The notes: a model not told the origin generated them from the sequence alone. Positions 23,474 to 36,122 are shown, numbered from the stretch's first letter. The stretch is 64,000 bases of DNA from Solanum dulcamara (GCF_947179165.1 NC_077248.1:51353232-51417231), one strand, 5' to 3'. Translations and numbers: made by a program.

Positions 23474-23935
23474 TAAGGGTGGCAAAATAAAATCCAACCC
23501 GCCCAACCCAACCCATTTAAGTTTGGGTTGGTTATTGACCCGCTTATTCACTAGTTCAACCCATTTCAACCGAACCCATTTCATCCTATAAAACATTAGG
23601 TTGATATGTAACCCGAATTGACTAATGAGAAATCTTGTTAAAATATTTTTAAAGAACTTTTTTTTTCAATTTGATATGTTATATATAACCATAATAAGGA
23701 AAAAATAATGTTATTAGGTACTAAAATAGTATAAAAGAACAAATAAAAAATTAAGCTTAGTAAACAATGGGTTAGGTTGGGTCTTGACTCATTATATAAC
23801 ACATTACCTAACACAATTTAAGCAAACCAGTTTTGACCCAAGTTAATTTAGGTTATTTTGGGTCTTGACCCAATTATTGTCTTAACTCATTATAACCCAT
23901 CCAAACATGATCCAACCACCCAATTGCCGCCCCTA
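23474..23935. mobile_element. hAT-like MITE in element B
   Basis: 462 bp, non-coding and AT-rich, ends TAAGGGTGGCAAA...AATTGCCGCCCCTA (imperfect terminal inverted repeats of about 12-14 bp, typical of hAT-type MITEs). The interior is crowded with AACCCATT and GGGTTGG words. The flanking octamers ATTGCAAG (23466-23473) and ACTGGAAC (23936-23943) match at 5 of 8 positions, fitting a decayed 8-bp TSD. Disregarding the MITE and the left octamer leaves the linker frame open with the conserved VVSEF word, which supports both borders. Confidence 0.85.
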
Positions 23936-24480
23936 ACTGGAACTGACTAAAGGGATGGTGTCTTCATACCATCATCTCTAACTCGGACAATGTAGTAGAT
24001 ACACCCCTTAGAGACTAACTTTCTAGAGTTTAGCTATGAAATGAATCGACCCTTAGGCAAAGTTGGACTACCTTTCCACTCAAAACTGGCTCATTCAGAA
24101 ACTTAAACTTGACTCCTCATTTTTTACAATCAATAGAGGCATAATAAGCATAAAGTCAGTCCATGTTAAAAATGACTTAGAAGTGTACCATATCTAACTC
24201 AAGTAAGTCTATAGAAGTATCTTTATTATAGATGGAGACTATACAATCACGATAGACTCTCTTAGCTAGAATATACTTACCAAAAGAAGTAGAAATATTG
24301 AATGGTTCTAAGAGTTATTCAAGAAGAAATCCAAACATAATAGCTACATAAGGAGTCAGAAAAGACAAAGTAGCTCCTGAATCAAGTAATGCATAAACAT
24401 CATGCGAAAAGTCTCAAAGCATACCAGTGATAACATCTGGAGAGTTATCATGTTCATTTCAATTAACCATAGCATATAGA
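23936..24480 (-). pseudogene. Element B protease remnant
   Basis: Minus strand between gag and the linker. Readable pieces include IYYIVRVRDDGMKTPSL at the left end and, further upstream, an SPDVITGML-like stretch and an ALLDSGATLSFVT-like segment around 24360-24400 (aspartic protease active-site region, with stops nearby). It is heavily decayed; identity rests mainly on position and these words. Confidence 0.6.
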
Positions 24481-25760
24481 TGGTTTGGACCTTCATCTGC
24501 TCTCGAATTAGAACCTCTCTGATTACCTCTATTTGGCAGTTCTGCCAAAAAAGAGTGGGCTATGTTGCCTTTATTACCTTGGTTCCACATGGGACTTTTT
24601 TTTAGAAAATGACCCAATAGTCCATAATTGTAACACACATTGGTGCTAACAAGTCACTCTCTTGAATGAGGCCTCTTACACTTACTATAAGATGGACTAC
24701 GCGAAGAACTCTAGAACATACTTTCCTAAGACTGAGAACCTTGAGCTCTGAAATTTCTGTAACTTTGAGACCTTTGGTCATTCCTTATTCACTGTAGGTG
24801 CACTCACTAAAGATGGTGCATAAACATAAGACCTCTAATGAAAGAAAGAGAGATTGACATTCCCACCCTTCTTATGGTTTGATTCCTTACCGATAGAGTT
24901 AGCTTTATTGCTTTGGAGCTCCTCCTAATCCTTCTTCTTATTCTCCTCAAGTTTTTTAACATACACCATGAGTCTGGAGTTATCCATATTTGAGATCAAC
25001 AAATCTGCCTGACACTCCTTCTTCACATGTCTACTAAGCCCAAAAAATACTTTCTTATCTTTGCTCTTGCATTGAGAACCATCTCCGGAGCACATCTAGA
25101 CAGTTGAAAGAACATGAGGCTATACTCCTTGATAGTCATCCTCTCCTGCTTCAGGTTCATAAACTCATCTATCTTTGCCTTCCTCGGCCCTTGTGGAAAG
25201 AAGTGATTTATAAATATTTTTTCGAACTCATCCCAGACTACAGGCTCAACACCCTTACCTCTACTTTCCTTACATTTATTATACGAGACATTAGAAAAAT
25301 CTTTCAACTGGTAGTAGACAAGTTCAATTCCCTCTATCTCAGTAGCATTCACTACCTTTAAGATCTTCCATATGTAATTAATAAAGTTTTAAAGATCTTC
25401 CTCAACTCAGGACCTAATAAAGTGGGTTTATCCTTATAAAGTCTTGGATTTTCTTAGCAGGAGATGGCTCTTGAAAACAGAGCTTGAAACATAATCTAAT
25501 GGCTAGAATATGTAGCCATGAACTAGGTGAGCATAGAAATGGCTCTACTAAATTCTACCTCCAAAGTCATAGTAGGTTGAGCAGTCTTTGGAACTTCATG
25601 TGTCCTATTCTCGACCTCATTCTTATTTTTAGTAGGTCGGGCTTAATTCCAGGCCTGCTTCTGGATGATTGTGGAATCTCATTATCAGTGATGTTCCTCC
25701 GGCTCAAAATTCTTTTTGAATATATGATTTGAAATAATGAGACACACAAATTAGAAAATG
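24481..25760 (-). pseudogene. Element B gag
   Basis: The longest frame is 25023-25352: EIEGIELVYYQLKDFSN, VVWDEFEKIFINHFFPQGPR, KIDEFMNLKQERMTIKEYSLMF, ARAKIRKYFLGLVDM. This is the gypsy capsid. The nucleocapsid part (about 24600-24700) keeps a degraded knuckle CYNYGLLGHF with the last Cys lost. The N-terminal part (25480-25730) reads FSRAISMLTQFMA in another frame, after a start near 25720. Frame changes and stops throughout. This gag type (FFPQ.. KEYSLMF) is shared with element C. Confidence 0.8.
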
Positions 25761-25925
25761 ATTTCATAGATTTAAACTTTATAGCATGATATGGAGTATG
25801 AAACAAGTGAAACAATTCTTAAAAGTCATGTGGCTTCCCTATTATAAATGTGATGCACTTCGCATCAATAAGAAGAACTCTACTAGACTTGACTTTATAG
25901 ACACTGTAGGACTCTTGAACTCTAT

Positions 25926-25937
25926 GATGTAATACCA
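25926..25937 (-). other. Primer-binding site of element B
   Basis: Minus strand TGGTATTACATC, four bases from the LTR end ...GGGGCATAACA (25942). It is a decayed version of the tRNA-Met-type TGGTATCAGAGC and shows that the LTR to the right is the 5' LTR of a minus-strand element. Confidence 0.75.
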
Positions 25938-25941
25938 AGTT

Positions 25942-27033
25942 TGTTATGCCCCAAGTCTACACCCTAGATGTGGATAGAACTTAAAACCATTACTGGTTCC
26001 CAAGCAAACCCTTGGCCTGGCTTACTCACTAAGCAGAGGACTTTAACTTGTAAAAGTAATCAGATGGACATAATAAAATATACAAACTGAATAATATAAA
26101 TTTAAAACTCAAAGCTCAAATATTATATATATATATATATACATAATTCAATATTTTAAAAATATACTCAAATGAATAAACTAGTCTATGAAGCCTCTAA
26201 TATTGACTCTCAAACTAACAAATAAATGATAAAAAAGCAAAGTCTCATGAGCTTCTCTGAATGTTAAGAGTTTTTACCAAAGTTGAGTAGAAAATCAATC
26301 TTCAACGATGCGCCTGTTGAGAATCTCTATCACATTTGTCTACATCACAAAAATATGCAGCACCAAATGACGTCAGTACATAAAATATATGATATGTAAA
26401 ATCGATAAAAGGAAACTTACATAACATACTCAACTCAAGGAACTCAACTCTGAAATTAGCTCTTAACTCAATAAAGCATGCAATATATGTGAGAATAATG
26501 CTTTAAAAGATATAAATAAGTAAATACAACTAAGTATATAAAGATATAACACTTTACTTATGGAGACGTTTCTCTAACCAAAAACCCTTACTATGAGCCT
26601 CGTGATAATACAACAATATGTCGACATTGCCCGAGTCATCCTATACCTTATCAAGGTATAGAACAATAATTGAACTATGGATCCATCCAAAAGTCTTCTT
26701 TTGGGACTATTAAAAGTCGCCCGAATGAATGTTATGATCTTATTTATGCTGGAAACGTAGGTTATGGGAGTGGAGTTATTTAAACTCGTACCCAAATCGG
26801 TGCTCGATACTACTGTCAAAAATATCTTTACTCTGATCATATCTTAAGTGAGTCTATTTACTCAATTAACTTTTTTAGTCTCTTTTGGATTTACCTCAAA
26901 GCTCAACTTTTCTTAACTAATATCTTCTCTTTAAGATAGGTAAAATCCTATCTCAATAATACATTCAACAAGCATACTCTAACTTCTCAACTCAATCTCA
27001 ATGTAGATGGTTAAATGAATCGATTCTCATGCT
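25942..27033 (-). repeat. Element B 5' LTR, U5-side part
   Basis: Minus-oriented LTR from its 3' terminus (GGGGCATAACA on the minus strand) inward. It includes a (TA)n run at about 26124-26141 and ends at ...TCTCATGCT. The remaining U3 side of the same LTR lies at 29738-30888; the two parts are separated by an inverted duplication. A complete uninterrupted order of the junction exists in the inverted copy at 29250-29290, which shows that about 16 bp were lost here. Confidence 0.8.
26124..26141. repeat. (TA)n microsatellite
   Basis: An uninterrupted run of alternating T and A of about 18 bases inside the element B LTR. Confidence 0.9.
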
Positions 27034-29737
27034 CGTAATAGCTTTTGCGAGCCATAGGGAATAAGTCGTAGGGAGTAGGTTGGTTTGTTTTGGGTTCTAC
27101 GAGTGAAGGACAAAGAATCGTAAAAGGACCTACGGACCGTATGTCCCATACGTAGGTCCCTTCTGCAAAAATTAATGAAGGGTATTTTGAGCATTTCCTA
27201 TCCTATCTATGCATAAGCTACATTGTATTGGGGTATTTGTCTAACTTTATAAGTACCTAAATCCATCAAATTTTTATCATTCTCTCAAATTCACCTAAGA
27301 GTTCAATATTTTCTCTCAAGTCTTCTTCCCCAAGAAAGAGGTAGGGTGTCAATATCAAGTCAATTCTCCATAATTAGAGCTTTCTTTTGGGATTTGATTA
27401 TCAATGTATGTGGGAATTCATCCATGGATCCTCTTCCATCCATGGAGTCCCAAATGTTTCTCAAATTAACTCTTTTATGAAATTCTCCTAAACCCTCATT
27501 TTGATCTATTTGCATTGGGTTAATACAATTATGCTTTTACCTAATATAAATGATCTATTAATGCATAATCAATATAAATTACATGTTGTAATGTATTTTA
27601 CAAGAACCCATGCATTATGCTATGAATTTCAAGTATAAACTATGGACTTATAATCGTGGAGTTAATGATGTATTATTTACCATTTATGAAAGTTATAAAT
27701 TATGATTCAAGATGTTTTCAAGTAAGTAACCATGAATTGTGAAAGGTTTTCTTATAATATGAAAGAAATCATGATTTAGATCCTTAGAAAGTTAAGTATC
27801 TATATGTTTATGTTATGATCATGGTTATCAAAGAGCTATTCTTACGATGTATTTTATAGTGTGGATTCATTGATTAGCCTTTCCTAATGATTATAATTTA
27901 TGTATTTTATTGGGATTAACTTAGAGACGAGAGAACTTTATGGTGTTGACTCCACAAGGGAGACCTACTAGCAGCTCGTAGTTCCAGACTACATGCCCCC
28001 ATAGGTGCCTTTATGTCCTATCTAGTGGAACCACACATAACTTATGTTCAATTTTATACGGTGTCTATCTTGGCAAGTCGCCTCGCTCTTTTTGCTATGG
28101 TAGTATAACACCCTGTATTATTCTACCATAAGATCAACTTCAAGAACAAAAGGAAAACCTTAAAGTGGACTGTCTAGGAGGGCCAAAGGGGAACCTACGA
28201 TTCATAGAAAGGACTGTAGGTGTGGCTTGTAGCCCACTTTCTGATTCGTAGGGTGCTCTACTAGATGTTGAAGAGACTCACCGAACCCCTCTATACTTAG
28301 CCAAATTTTGAAGTTCTAAGATGAGTCCTACGAGTGAGCTTTACGATCCGTAGAAACCCCCACGACCTATAGTATCGGTTAGAACCCATTGTCACATTCA
28401 AGTAGCTACTAGAATGTGCACAAGTTTCCACAAAAGGGACTTACAACCCATAAAAGTAGGTATGGAATGTTGAAAGGGGCTCGTGGACCCTAAGTCTAAA
28501 TCCCAATCAAGTTCTAGGTAGTCCCTACGACTCGTCAGTAGGTCTATGACCCATAAAATCCTGGTCGTAAATTCACCAAGACTTGACTAGTAAGGACCCT
28601 AAATTCTACGAAAAGGACCCTATGGTCCGTTGGAACTCCTATGGTTCGTAAGAAGTGATCCATGGCGGCCCAGACCCAATTTAATTAGGGACATTCAAGT
28701 ATTTTCCCCACCTTTCCCAAACTAAACTAAAACTATTTTGGGACTAAATTTAGTCCTTATCAGTACCCAATGGGGTTTCTCTCATTATTACTTAGAGTCT
28801 TTTGAGAGCAAGAATTGGAGATAAAAAGAGGAGATAGAGTTCAAGAGTTTCAAGACAAGTCTTCAAATTTCTCTTAGATAATCTTCATTCTAGGTGTGTA
28901 AGGCTATCATAACGTTTGATGAAATTCATCCTCATTCCCAACATCTTCATACAGTCAGGTTAAGCTGAGTTTGAGTTTCAATTCTAATAAAGTGAATTCC
29001 TTAATATCTATATAATTCCTTATTGAACTCTAGTATGTGTATTTGATTATACTTTTATGAGTTGTGTTTTTAAGATTATAGATTCATATTTACATTCATA
29101 TAAATCCTAGTTAAGTTTTTAATTAAATATTTTATGCATTATTTTAATTAAAAGAATAATTATTTTCACTATTAAATTAAGAAAGAGTTGAGCATGAGAT
29201 AAGTTTAAGTAGTCTCTTAATTATCATTTTGAGCATGAGTTGAGGTTGGAAGTGTCTCTTGATTTCTATTTTCAAGCATGAGAATCGATTCATTTAACCA
29301 TCTACATTGAGATTGAGTTGAGAAGTTAGAGTATGCTTGTTGAATGTATTATTGAGATAGGATTTTACCTATCTTAAAGAGAAGATATTAGTTAAGAAAA
29401 GTTGAGCTTTGAGGTAAATCCAAAAGAGACTAAAAAAGTTAATTGAGTAAATAGACTCACTTAAGATATGATCAGAGTAAAGATATTTTTGATAGTAGTA
29501 TCGAGCACCGATTTGGGTACGAGTTTAAATAACTCCACTCCCATAACCTACGTTTCCAGCATAAATAAGATCATAACATTCATTCGGGCGACTTTTAATA
29601 GTCCCAAAAGAAGACTTTTGGATGGATCCATAGTTCAATTATTGTTCTATACCTTGATAAGGTATAGGATGACTCGGGCAATGTCGACATATTGTTGTAT
29701 TATCACGAGGCTCATAGTAAGGGTTTTTGGTTAGAGA
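27033..29737 (+). repeat. 2.7 kb inverted duplication inserted in the element B LTR
   Basis: This segment is the reverse complement of three neighbouring blocks in continuous order: 27033-28103 copies 30889-31960 (flanking LTR Z), 28104-29257 copies 29738-30888 (LTR B, U3 side), and 29275-29737 copies 26571-27033 (LTR B, next part). It therefore holds a plus-oriented B LTR start at 28104 (TATAACACCC). Arms are nearly identical: an 88-codon open stretch in both differs at one residue, and a 65-base comparison shows three differences, all transitions. It is much younger than its hosts. No coding content. Confidence 0.88.
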
Positions 29738-30888
29738 CACTTTCAACCTCAACTCATGCTCAAAATGATAATTAAGAGACTACTTAAACTCATCTCATGC
29801 TCAACTCTTTCTTAATTTAATAGTGAAAATAATTATTCTTTTAATTAAAATAATGCATAAAATATTTAATTAAAAACTTAACTAGGATTTATGTGAATGT
29901 AAATATGAATCTATAATCTTAAAAACACAACTCATAAAAGTATAATCAAATACACATACTAGAGTTCAATAAGGAATTATATAGATATTAAGGAATTCAC
30001 TTTATTAGAATTGAAACTCAAACTCAGCTTAACCTGACTGTATGAAGATGTTGGGAATGAGGATGAATTTCATCAAACGTTATGATAGCCTTACACACCT
30101 AGAATGAAGATTATCTAAGAGAAATTTGAAGACTTGTCTTGAAACTCTTGAACTCTATCTCCTCTTTTTATCTCCAATTCTTGCTCTCAAAAGACTCTAA
30201 GTAATAATGAGAGAAACCCCATTGGGTACTGATAAGGACTAAATTTAGTCCCAAAATAGTTTTAGTTTATTTTGGGAAAGGTGGGGAAAATACTTGAATG
30301 TCCCTAATTAAATTGGGTCTGGGCCGCCATGGCTCACTTCTTACGAACCATAGGAGTTCCAACGGACCATAGGGTCCTTTTCGTAGAATTTAGGGTCCTT
30401 ACTAGTCAAGTCTTGGTGAATTTACGACCAGGATTTTATGGGTCATAGACCTACTGATGAGTCGTAGGGACTACCTAGAACTTGATTGGGATTTAGACTT
30501 AGGGTCCATGAGCCCCTTTCAACAATTCATACTTACTTTTATGGGTTGTAAGTCCCTTTTGTGGAAACTTGTGCACATTCTAGTAGCTACTTGAATGTGA
30601 CAATGGGTTCTAACCGATACTATAGGTCATTGGGGTTTCTACGGATCGTAAAGCTCACTCGTAGGACTCATCTTAGAACTTCAAAATTTGGCTAAGTATA
30701 GAGGGGTTCGGTGAGTCTCTTCAACATCTAGTAGAGCACCCTACGAATCAGAAAGTGGGCTACAAGCCACACCTACAGTCCTTTCTATGAATCGTAGGTT
30801 CCCCTTTGGCCCTCCTAGACAGTCCACTTTAAGGTTTTCCTTTTGTTCTTGAAGTTGATCTTATGGTAGAATAATACAGGGTGTTATA
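29738..30888 (-). repeat. Element B 5' LTR, U3-side part
   Basis: Completes the minus-oriented B LTR; its 5' terminus on the minus strand is TATAACACCC at 30888, probably from TGTAACACCC. U3 carries many CTACGGATCGTAAAG-type words (30350-30800). The next five bases, CTACC (30889-30893), are the presumed TSD. The matching copy at the far left end of B is not in the window because B is truncated there. Confidence 0.8.
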
Positions 30889-32370
30889 CTACCATAGCAA
30901 AAAGAGTGAGGCGACTTGCCAAGATAGACACCGTATAAACTTGAACATAAGTTATGTGTGGTTCCACTAGATAGGACATAAAGGCACCTATGGGGGCATG
31001 TAGTCTGGAACTACGAGCTGCTAGTAGGTCTCCCTTGTGGAGTCAACACCATAAAGTTCTCTCGTCTCTAAGTTAATCCCAATAAAATACATAAATTATA
31101 ATCATTAGGAAAGGCTAATCAATGAATCCACACTATAAAATACATTGTAAGAATAGCTCTTTGATAACCATGATCATAACATAAACATATAGATACTTAA
31201 CTTTCTAAGGATCTAAATCATGATTTCTTTCATATTATAAGAAAACCTTTCACAATTCATGGTTACTTACTTGAAAACATCTTGAATCATAATTTATAAC
31301 TTTCATAAATGGTAAATAATACATCATTAACTCCACGATTATAAGTCCATAGTTTATACTTGAAATTCATAGCATAATGCATGGGTTCTTGTAAAATACA
31401 TTACAACATGTAATTTATATTGATTATGCATTAATAGATCATTTATATTAGGTAAAAGCATAATTGTATTGACCCAATGCAAATAGATCAAAATGAGGGT
31501 TTAGGAGAATTTCATAAAAGAGTTAATTTGAGAAACATTTGGGACTCCATGGATGGAAGAGGATCCATGGATGAATTCCCACATACATTGATAATCAAAT
31601 CCCAAAAGAAAGCTCTAATTATGGAGAATTGACTTGATATTGACACCCTACCTCTTTCTTGGGGAAGAAGACTTGAGAGAAAATATTGAACTCTTAGGTG
31701 AATTTGAGAGAATGATAAAAATTTGATGGATTTAGGTACTTATAAAGTTAGACAAATACCCCAATACAATGTAGCTTATGCATAGATAGGATAGGAAATG
31801 CTCAAAATACCCTTCATTAATTTTTGCAGAAGGGACCTATGTATGGGACATACGGTCCGTAGGTCCTTTTACGATTCTTTGTCCTTCACTCGTAGAAACC
31901 CAAAACAAACCAACCTACTCCCTACGACTTATTCCCTATGGCTCGCAAAAGCTATTACGAGTCATAGGACCCTTTGCAGGACTTGAGTGCACAAAATAGT
32001 AGCTACTGGAAATTGTGCATTCACTTTACAGTTCAAGTCTATGAGTCGTCAATGGTTCTATGGGTCATTGAATCAGATCTTAAATTCCTCTTACACTTTG
32101 TCAAATTCCAATCCTCAGGACTCACCCTAAGATCCTTGTCTATGATTCATCAGTGCTTATATGGGTCATCAACTCCCCTCGCCCTACCAACTTTCCAAGA
32201 TCCTAAAATTCTAACCTCTTGACCTCATCTATAGATCAACCTTATGAATCATAGAACTTTCTATGGTCTGTAGGACCTCCTCGTAGAGTGACCTATAACT
32301 TGGTGAAATTTTCAAATCTTGGTGTCCTTCCTACGAGCCCTTCCAACGGGTAATAGGACACGCTACAATA
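30889..32370 (-). repeat. LTR Z, first part (minus orientation)
   Basis: Sequence closely follows the element A LTR from about 2660 onward: GACTTGCCAAGATAGACACCGTAT, GTTCCACTAGATAGGAC, GGGGGCATGTAGTCTGG, the GGACTCCATGGATGGAAG word, then a U3 with TACGGTCCGTAGGTCC words. It is interrupted on the left by element B and on the right by the Sirevirus, and it resumes at 62820. It is also the template of the left end of the inverted duplication. Confidence 0.78.
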
Positions 32371-33253
32371 TGAAAGTGCAAGAGGATGGGGGTGAATTGA
32401 ATCTTTTTATTTTCTTTATCTGAGTAACAAGTAAAGCAGTTAACTGTGTAAATAGAAATAGTAAAGAAATAATTAAAAGACTATAAAAAAGAAGTGACGT
32501 CAGATGTTTTTATATTTGTTAGGATCCAATGTGGATCTTAGTCCAGTCTACTTGGGTTGCAAGGTTGTTCTACTAAGTCTTGTGAATGGGTTACAAAGGG
32601 TACATAAAGTAGATCTTAGAACTACACTTAGGTCTTTTCTTGTTCTCTCTTCCCTTTTTCACTATCTTTTGATACAATGCCTCACTACTCAAGTAAGCTC
32701 TCTTCTCTTATTGATTACACAGTAATTCACAAGAAATAACAATGTTTGCTAAAGTAGAATATAGTTTGTAGAATTAATGGAAAAAATGTATTTGTATGTC
32801 AGCTTCTGATCTTGAGATTTATAGAGGGTATGGCTGGCTTCTGCAATCCAAAGTATATGATCCTTGAAAAGAAGGTGAATCCCTATTTCCAAGAATAAAG
32901 ACAAAGTCTTGCTGACTTTGTATCTTTGGCTGTATAAATATCTTCTCGTTTTTTCTTTGATATTCTTTGATATTCCATCTTCCTTAATTGATCTAGCGAG
33001 ATAAGGTTTTGATTCCCCTTAATATATTTTGCAGAGATTTCTTAGATTGATCTTTTTTCCTTTTTAACCAGTCTTCCTTGAATTAAGTATGTTATGATGG
33101 ATTTTTCATATCTCCTTAGATTAATTTCTTTCCTTCTGATGGGTTTTAGATCTCCTTGATTTGATTCTTTCCCTCCACAAAATCCTTGTGTTCTTCTTTT
33201 CTTTTTGATGGCTTACTTTGGTACGTGCATATTTATCTTAAAAAATAACTTCA
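32371..33253 (-). repeat. Sirevirus 3' LTR
   Basis: 883 bp, read on plus as TGAAAGTGCAAG to AATAACTTCA, so TG...CA on either strand. It aligns end to end with 61958-62819, including GTAAAGCAGTTAACT, CCAATGTGGATCTTAGTCCA and GAGCTAGCGAGATAAGG-type words. It is the 3' LTR because the purine tracts of the minus-strand element lie to its right. Confidence 0.88.
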
Positions 33254-33465
33254 ACAATCTCGCCCTTTTTAATGATGACAATAAGTAATGTAGTCGACTT
33301 CCCTTTGTAAGTAGACTCCCCCTAAGTTGATGAGTTGATTCAACTATAGTTGACTCCCCCTGAAGTAAATCTACTTGTTTGTTGTTAAATTTCCATGTAC
33401 CTATTATTATATTTCTTTCATGTACCTGTTATTATATTTCTATTCTCCCTCTTTGACATCATCAA
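33254..33465 (-). other. Sirevirus multiple polypurine tracts
   Basis: On the minus strand, next to the LTR: AAAAAGGGCGAGATTGT. Further upstream come two copies of AGGGGGAGTC (33308-33317 and 33353-33362 region) and a GATGATGTCAAAGAGGGAGA word at about 33435-33455. Repeated purine tracts together with the GATGATG.CAAAG..GGGAGA word are a known hallmark of Sireviruses. Confidence 0.8.
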
Positions 33466-33787
33466 AAAAGGAAAGAACAAGCATAACACATACCAACACA
33501 GGCATGTCATATTAGCATAGTCATAGCATATTTTTCAAGCAATAAAATAAATAGAAGTAGAAAAGGGAAAATCATTTGTAGGCTTATGCCCCTTTGCAAT
33601 CCAAAAAACAACATTTAACACAAATTAGCACTGATTGGGGAGAAAATAGGTAATAGTGTTAACAGTAGTAGTCTTGAGGGCTTCAAACTGAGTGGAAATG
33701 ATAGCACCCACTCCTTCAGTATAGGCATGAACTTGATTTGCAATTTTGATAGCCTTTTTGATTACATGGTCTAACTTGAGACGTAAC
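33466..33787 (-). other. Sirevirus 3' non-coding end left of element C
   Basis: Low-complexity, AT-rich sequence between the purine tracts and the insertion point of element C, with no convincing coding frame. It ends with the TSD GTAAC at 33783-33787 and continues at 43068. Confidence 0.6.
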
Positions 33788-35904
33788 TATAACAACCCCT
33801 AAAATATTGAATATGGTGTATCAATTCTCGACGAAAATGATACTGCTTCTGTATTTTGGGCATATCTTTTTATAGGATGGTCCAAATTAGGTGATTAAAA
33901 TTTTTGAATAACTCCAACATCATTACCTACAACTTTCGTGGCATATGTTAAGATTCGGAGGCTAAGTAGGTCAAATAAATTAATTTTTACAAGACATGGT
34001 ACTGTGATTAAATGGAGTATTCATAGAAGAAGAAATTATATCTCACTGTAGGATTTTCCAAACTGGTTGATTGTTGAATGGTATGAAATTAGACTTCTAG
34101 AGCTACAATTCATACGAGACACTAAATCCTAATAAGGAAGTTATCTTGTTCAAACGCAACTCCAAAAAGTGGTATTCCGTTAAAAAGGGTTCATCTCACC
34201 AACCATTGAAAGATCTAGATCAATTTGACATCAGTCATGACATCAATAGTCCTCCATTTGACATCACCCATGACATAACAATCCTCCATTGAATTTTCAA
34301 GATCATCCTTTATAATTATTTTTATTTATTGTTAGGTCCCTCCTCCAAATCTATAAATACCCACCTTATTTCCTCATCTTATTCATCAACCTTTCTCAAG
34401 TCAGTCTTCTCTCTATACACGTATTTATTCATTCTCAAATATAGTTTTAGTTTTTAGTAGTATACAAATACTATTATGGTGATTCTTATACTCTGGGTAG
34501 TACACAAAATGCTCTGATGAACAGAAAAGGCTAGGGTTTCAAGAGTATTCATTGAGTTCTTCAATTCAGAGTAAAGCTTCAGATTGCAGATATGTAAGGC
34601 TATTCATAACATTGGATTGAGTTCATCCACGTGCCCAATATTTAAATTCATTGTAATTGAGTTATAGTTGAGTTTTACCCTAATTATTGAATTCTAAATG
34701 AGTTGATCCTTCTAATAATTAGTTAGATATATTTATGCATTGAGATTATTATTATTTTTATCTCTCATATTTTTGGAATTATTGTTCGTGGCTATTTTCC
34801 CATGAACCCTAATTAGTTTGATTTTTATGAATATTTTTATGTGTGTTTTGAGTAAAGATGTTGACTTTTAATATTTATTGATAAAAAGAGAGATTTGAAT
34901 TAATACTATATATGTATTTTATTGAGTTTTGAAAGAGAAAAGAATTAAGTTTAAATGAATGTGATTCTCTGGATTAAATGTTGTTTTGTGGAATGTAAAT
35001 GATATTTTTAAAGTGTAATCATTGATGAAGAGGTAATGAGATGAGTTCGATGTTTTAAATAAAAGTTCAATAAGACTAGATGTTGAGGTTAATATGAGCA
35101 CATATTTTTGAGTAGTACTAAACACCGAGTTGGGTTTAGGATGGATGCTATGCCTCTTAAGTCCCAAAAAGAGGACTTTGATAATTGGATCCAAGATGGT
35201 GATGTCCTTTACCCTCGAAAGGTATTGGATGTATGTGGAAATGATATAGATTCTTTGTATCACCACTAGTTCATAAGTGATGATTGCCGGTTAGAGAAAC
35301 TCCCAACTGAGTAAGCATTGCTTATTATTATTTTTAAACTTGCATTACATATTAATGTTGAGATGATGTTGATTTCTGAGTTGAGTCTTCCTAAGAGGAG
35401 TTTCTTGATATCTGTCCTTACTTTCCTGCCATTTTATATACTTGTACATTACATATACTGACGTTATTTGACCTGCATCTTTTTATGATACAGATACAAG
35501 TGTCAAAGATCCTCAACCGGCGTAGCACTAAAGATCATTACATTCCATCTATTTGGTGAGTCCTTCTTGCATTTGGAGGAACTCTTTATCCTTTTATTAT
35601 TATTGAGTATCATGTTTCTTTTGACGTAGCTATGGACATGTCATTGGCACCATCTATTAGTGTTAGATGCTTCATAGACAGAGTTTGATGATAAAATTGG
35701 AGTAGTTCTCTTTTGAAACTACTTCTTCTAAGGATTATTCCTGTTCTTTGATGTTGATGATAGATTGTCCACATAAGTATTTTTATTTTCACTTAACTCT
35801 TCCACTGATGAACGAATGAGTGATGAGACTAAGTGGTTCTCTTGAAGGCCTGAGATGGTTTCTGAGTGTCGGCCACACCTAGGGTACTTTCTCAGGGCAT
35901 GACA
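33788..35904 (+). repeat. Element C 5' LTR
   Basis: TATAACAACCCC (decayed TGTAACACCCC) to CAGGGCATGACA. Contains CGACGAAAAT near the start, a TATA box at 34352 and the R/U5 word AGGTATGTAAGGCTATTCATA-like sequence near 34595. Compared with the 3' LTR it has a deletion around 35125. Confidence 0.92.
34352..34360 (+). promoter_or_regulatory. TATA box of element C 5' LTR
   Basis: TATAAATAC, followed 20-60 bases later by a CT-rich leader (TTCTCAAG...CTTCTCTCTATACAC). The same position in the 3' LTR (41456-41463) reads TATAAATA, so the site is conserved between copies. Confidence 0.7.
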
Positions 35905-35908
35905 TACT

Positions 35909-35920
35909 TGGTATCAGAGC
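35909..35920 (+). other. Primer-binding site of element C
   Basis: TGGTATCAGAGC, a perfect match to the initiator tRNA-Met type used by most plant LTR elements, four bases after the LTR end. Confidence 0.95.
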
Positions 35921-36122
35921 ACAGAGTTCAAGAGTCCTAGGGTGTCTATAAAGTTGTGTCTAGTAGAGTCTTGCTTATGGGTGTGTTGTGCACTACACTT
36001 ATAATCAGAAGGCTATAGGACATTAGGAATTGTATCACTTCTTTCATAATCTGTGTTCATGCGATGGAGTTTAACTCTATAAAAGCTTCCTTTCTAATTC
36101 GTGCATTTACACATTGTAGACT

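Noticed and set aside
26574..26840. An 88-codon open frame that recurs almost unchanged at 29468-29734
   Set aside because: The repeat is explained by the inverted duplication of LTR DNA; the frame lies in the non-coding U3/R part of LTR B and resembles no protein.
27033..31960. Palindrome as a DNA-transposon or Helitron structure
   Set aside because: Arms consist of LTR pieces of two gypsy families in mirror order. There are no terminal inverted repeats with TSDs, no CTRR end and no transposase.
34919..35266. A 115-codon open frame on the minus strand in the element C 5' LTR
   Set aside because: It is not conserved in the 3' LTR copy (the corresponding frame at 41998-42186 is short and different), so it is not a coding gene.
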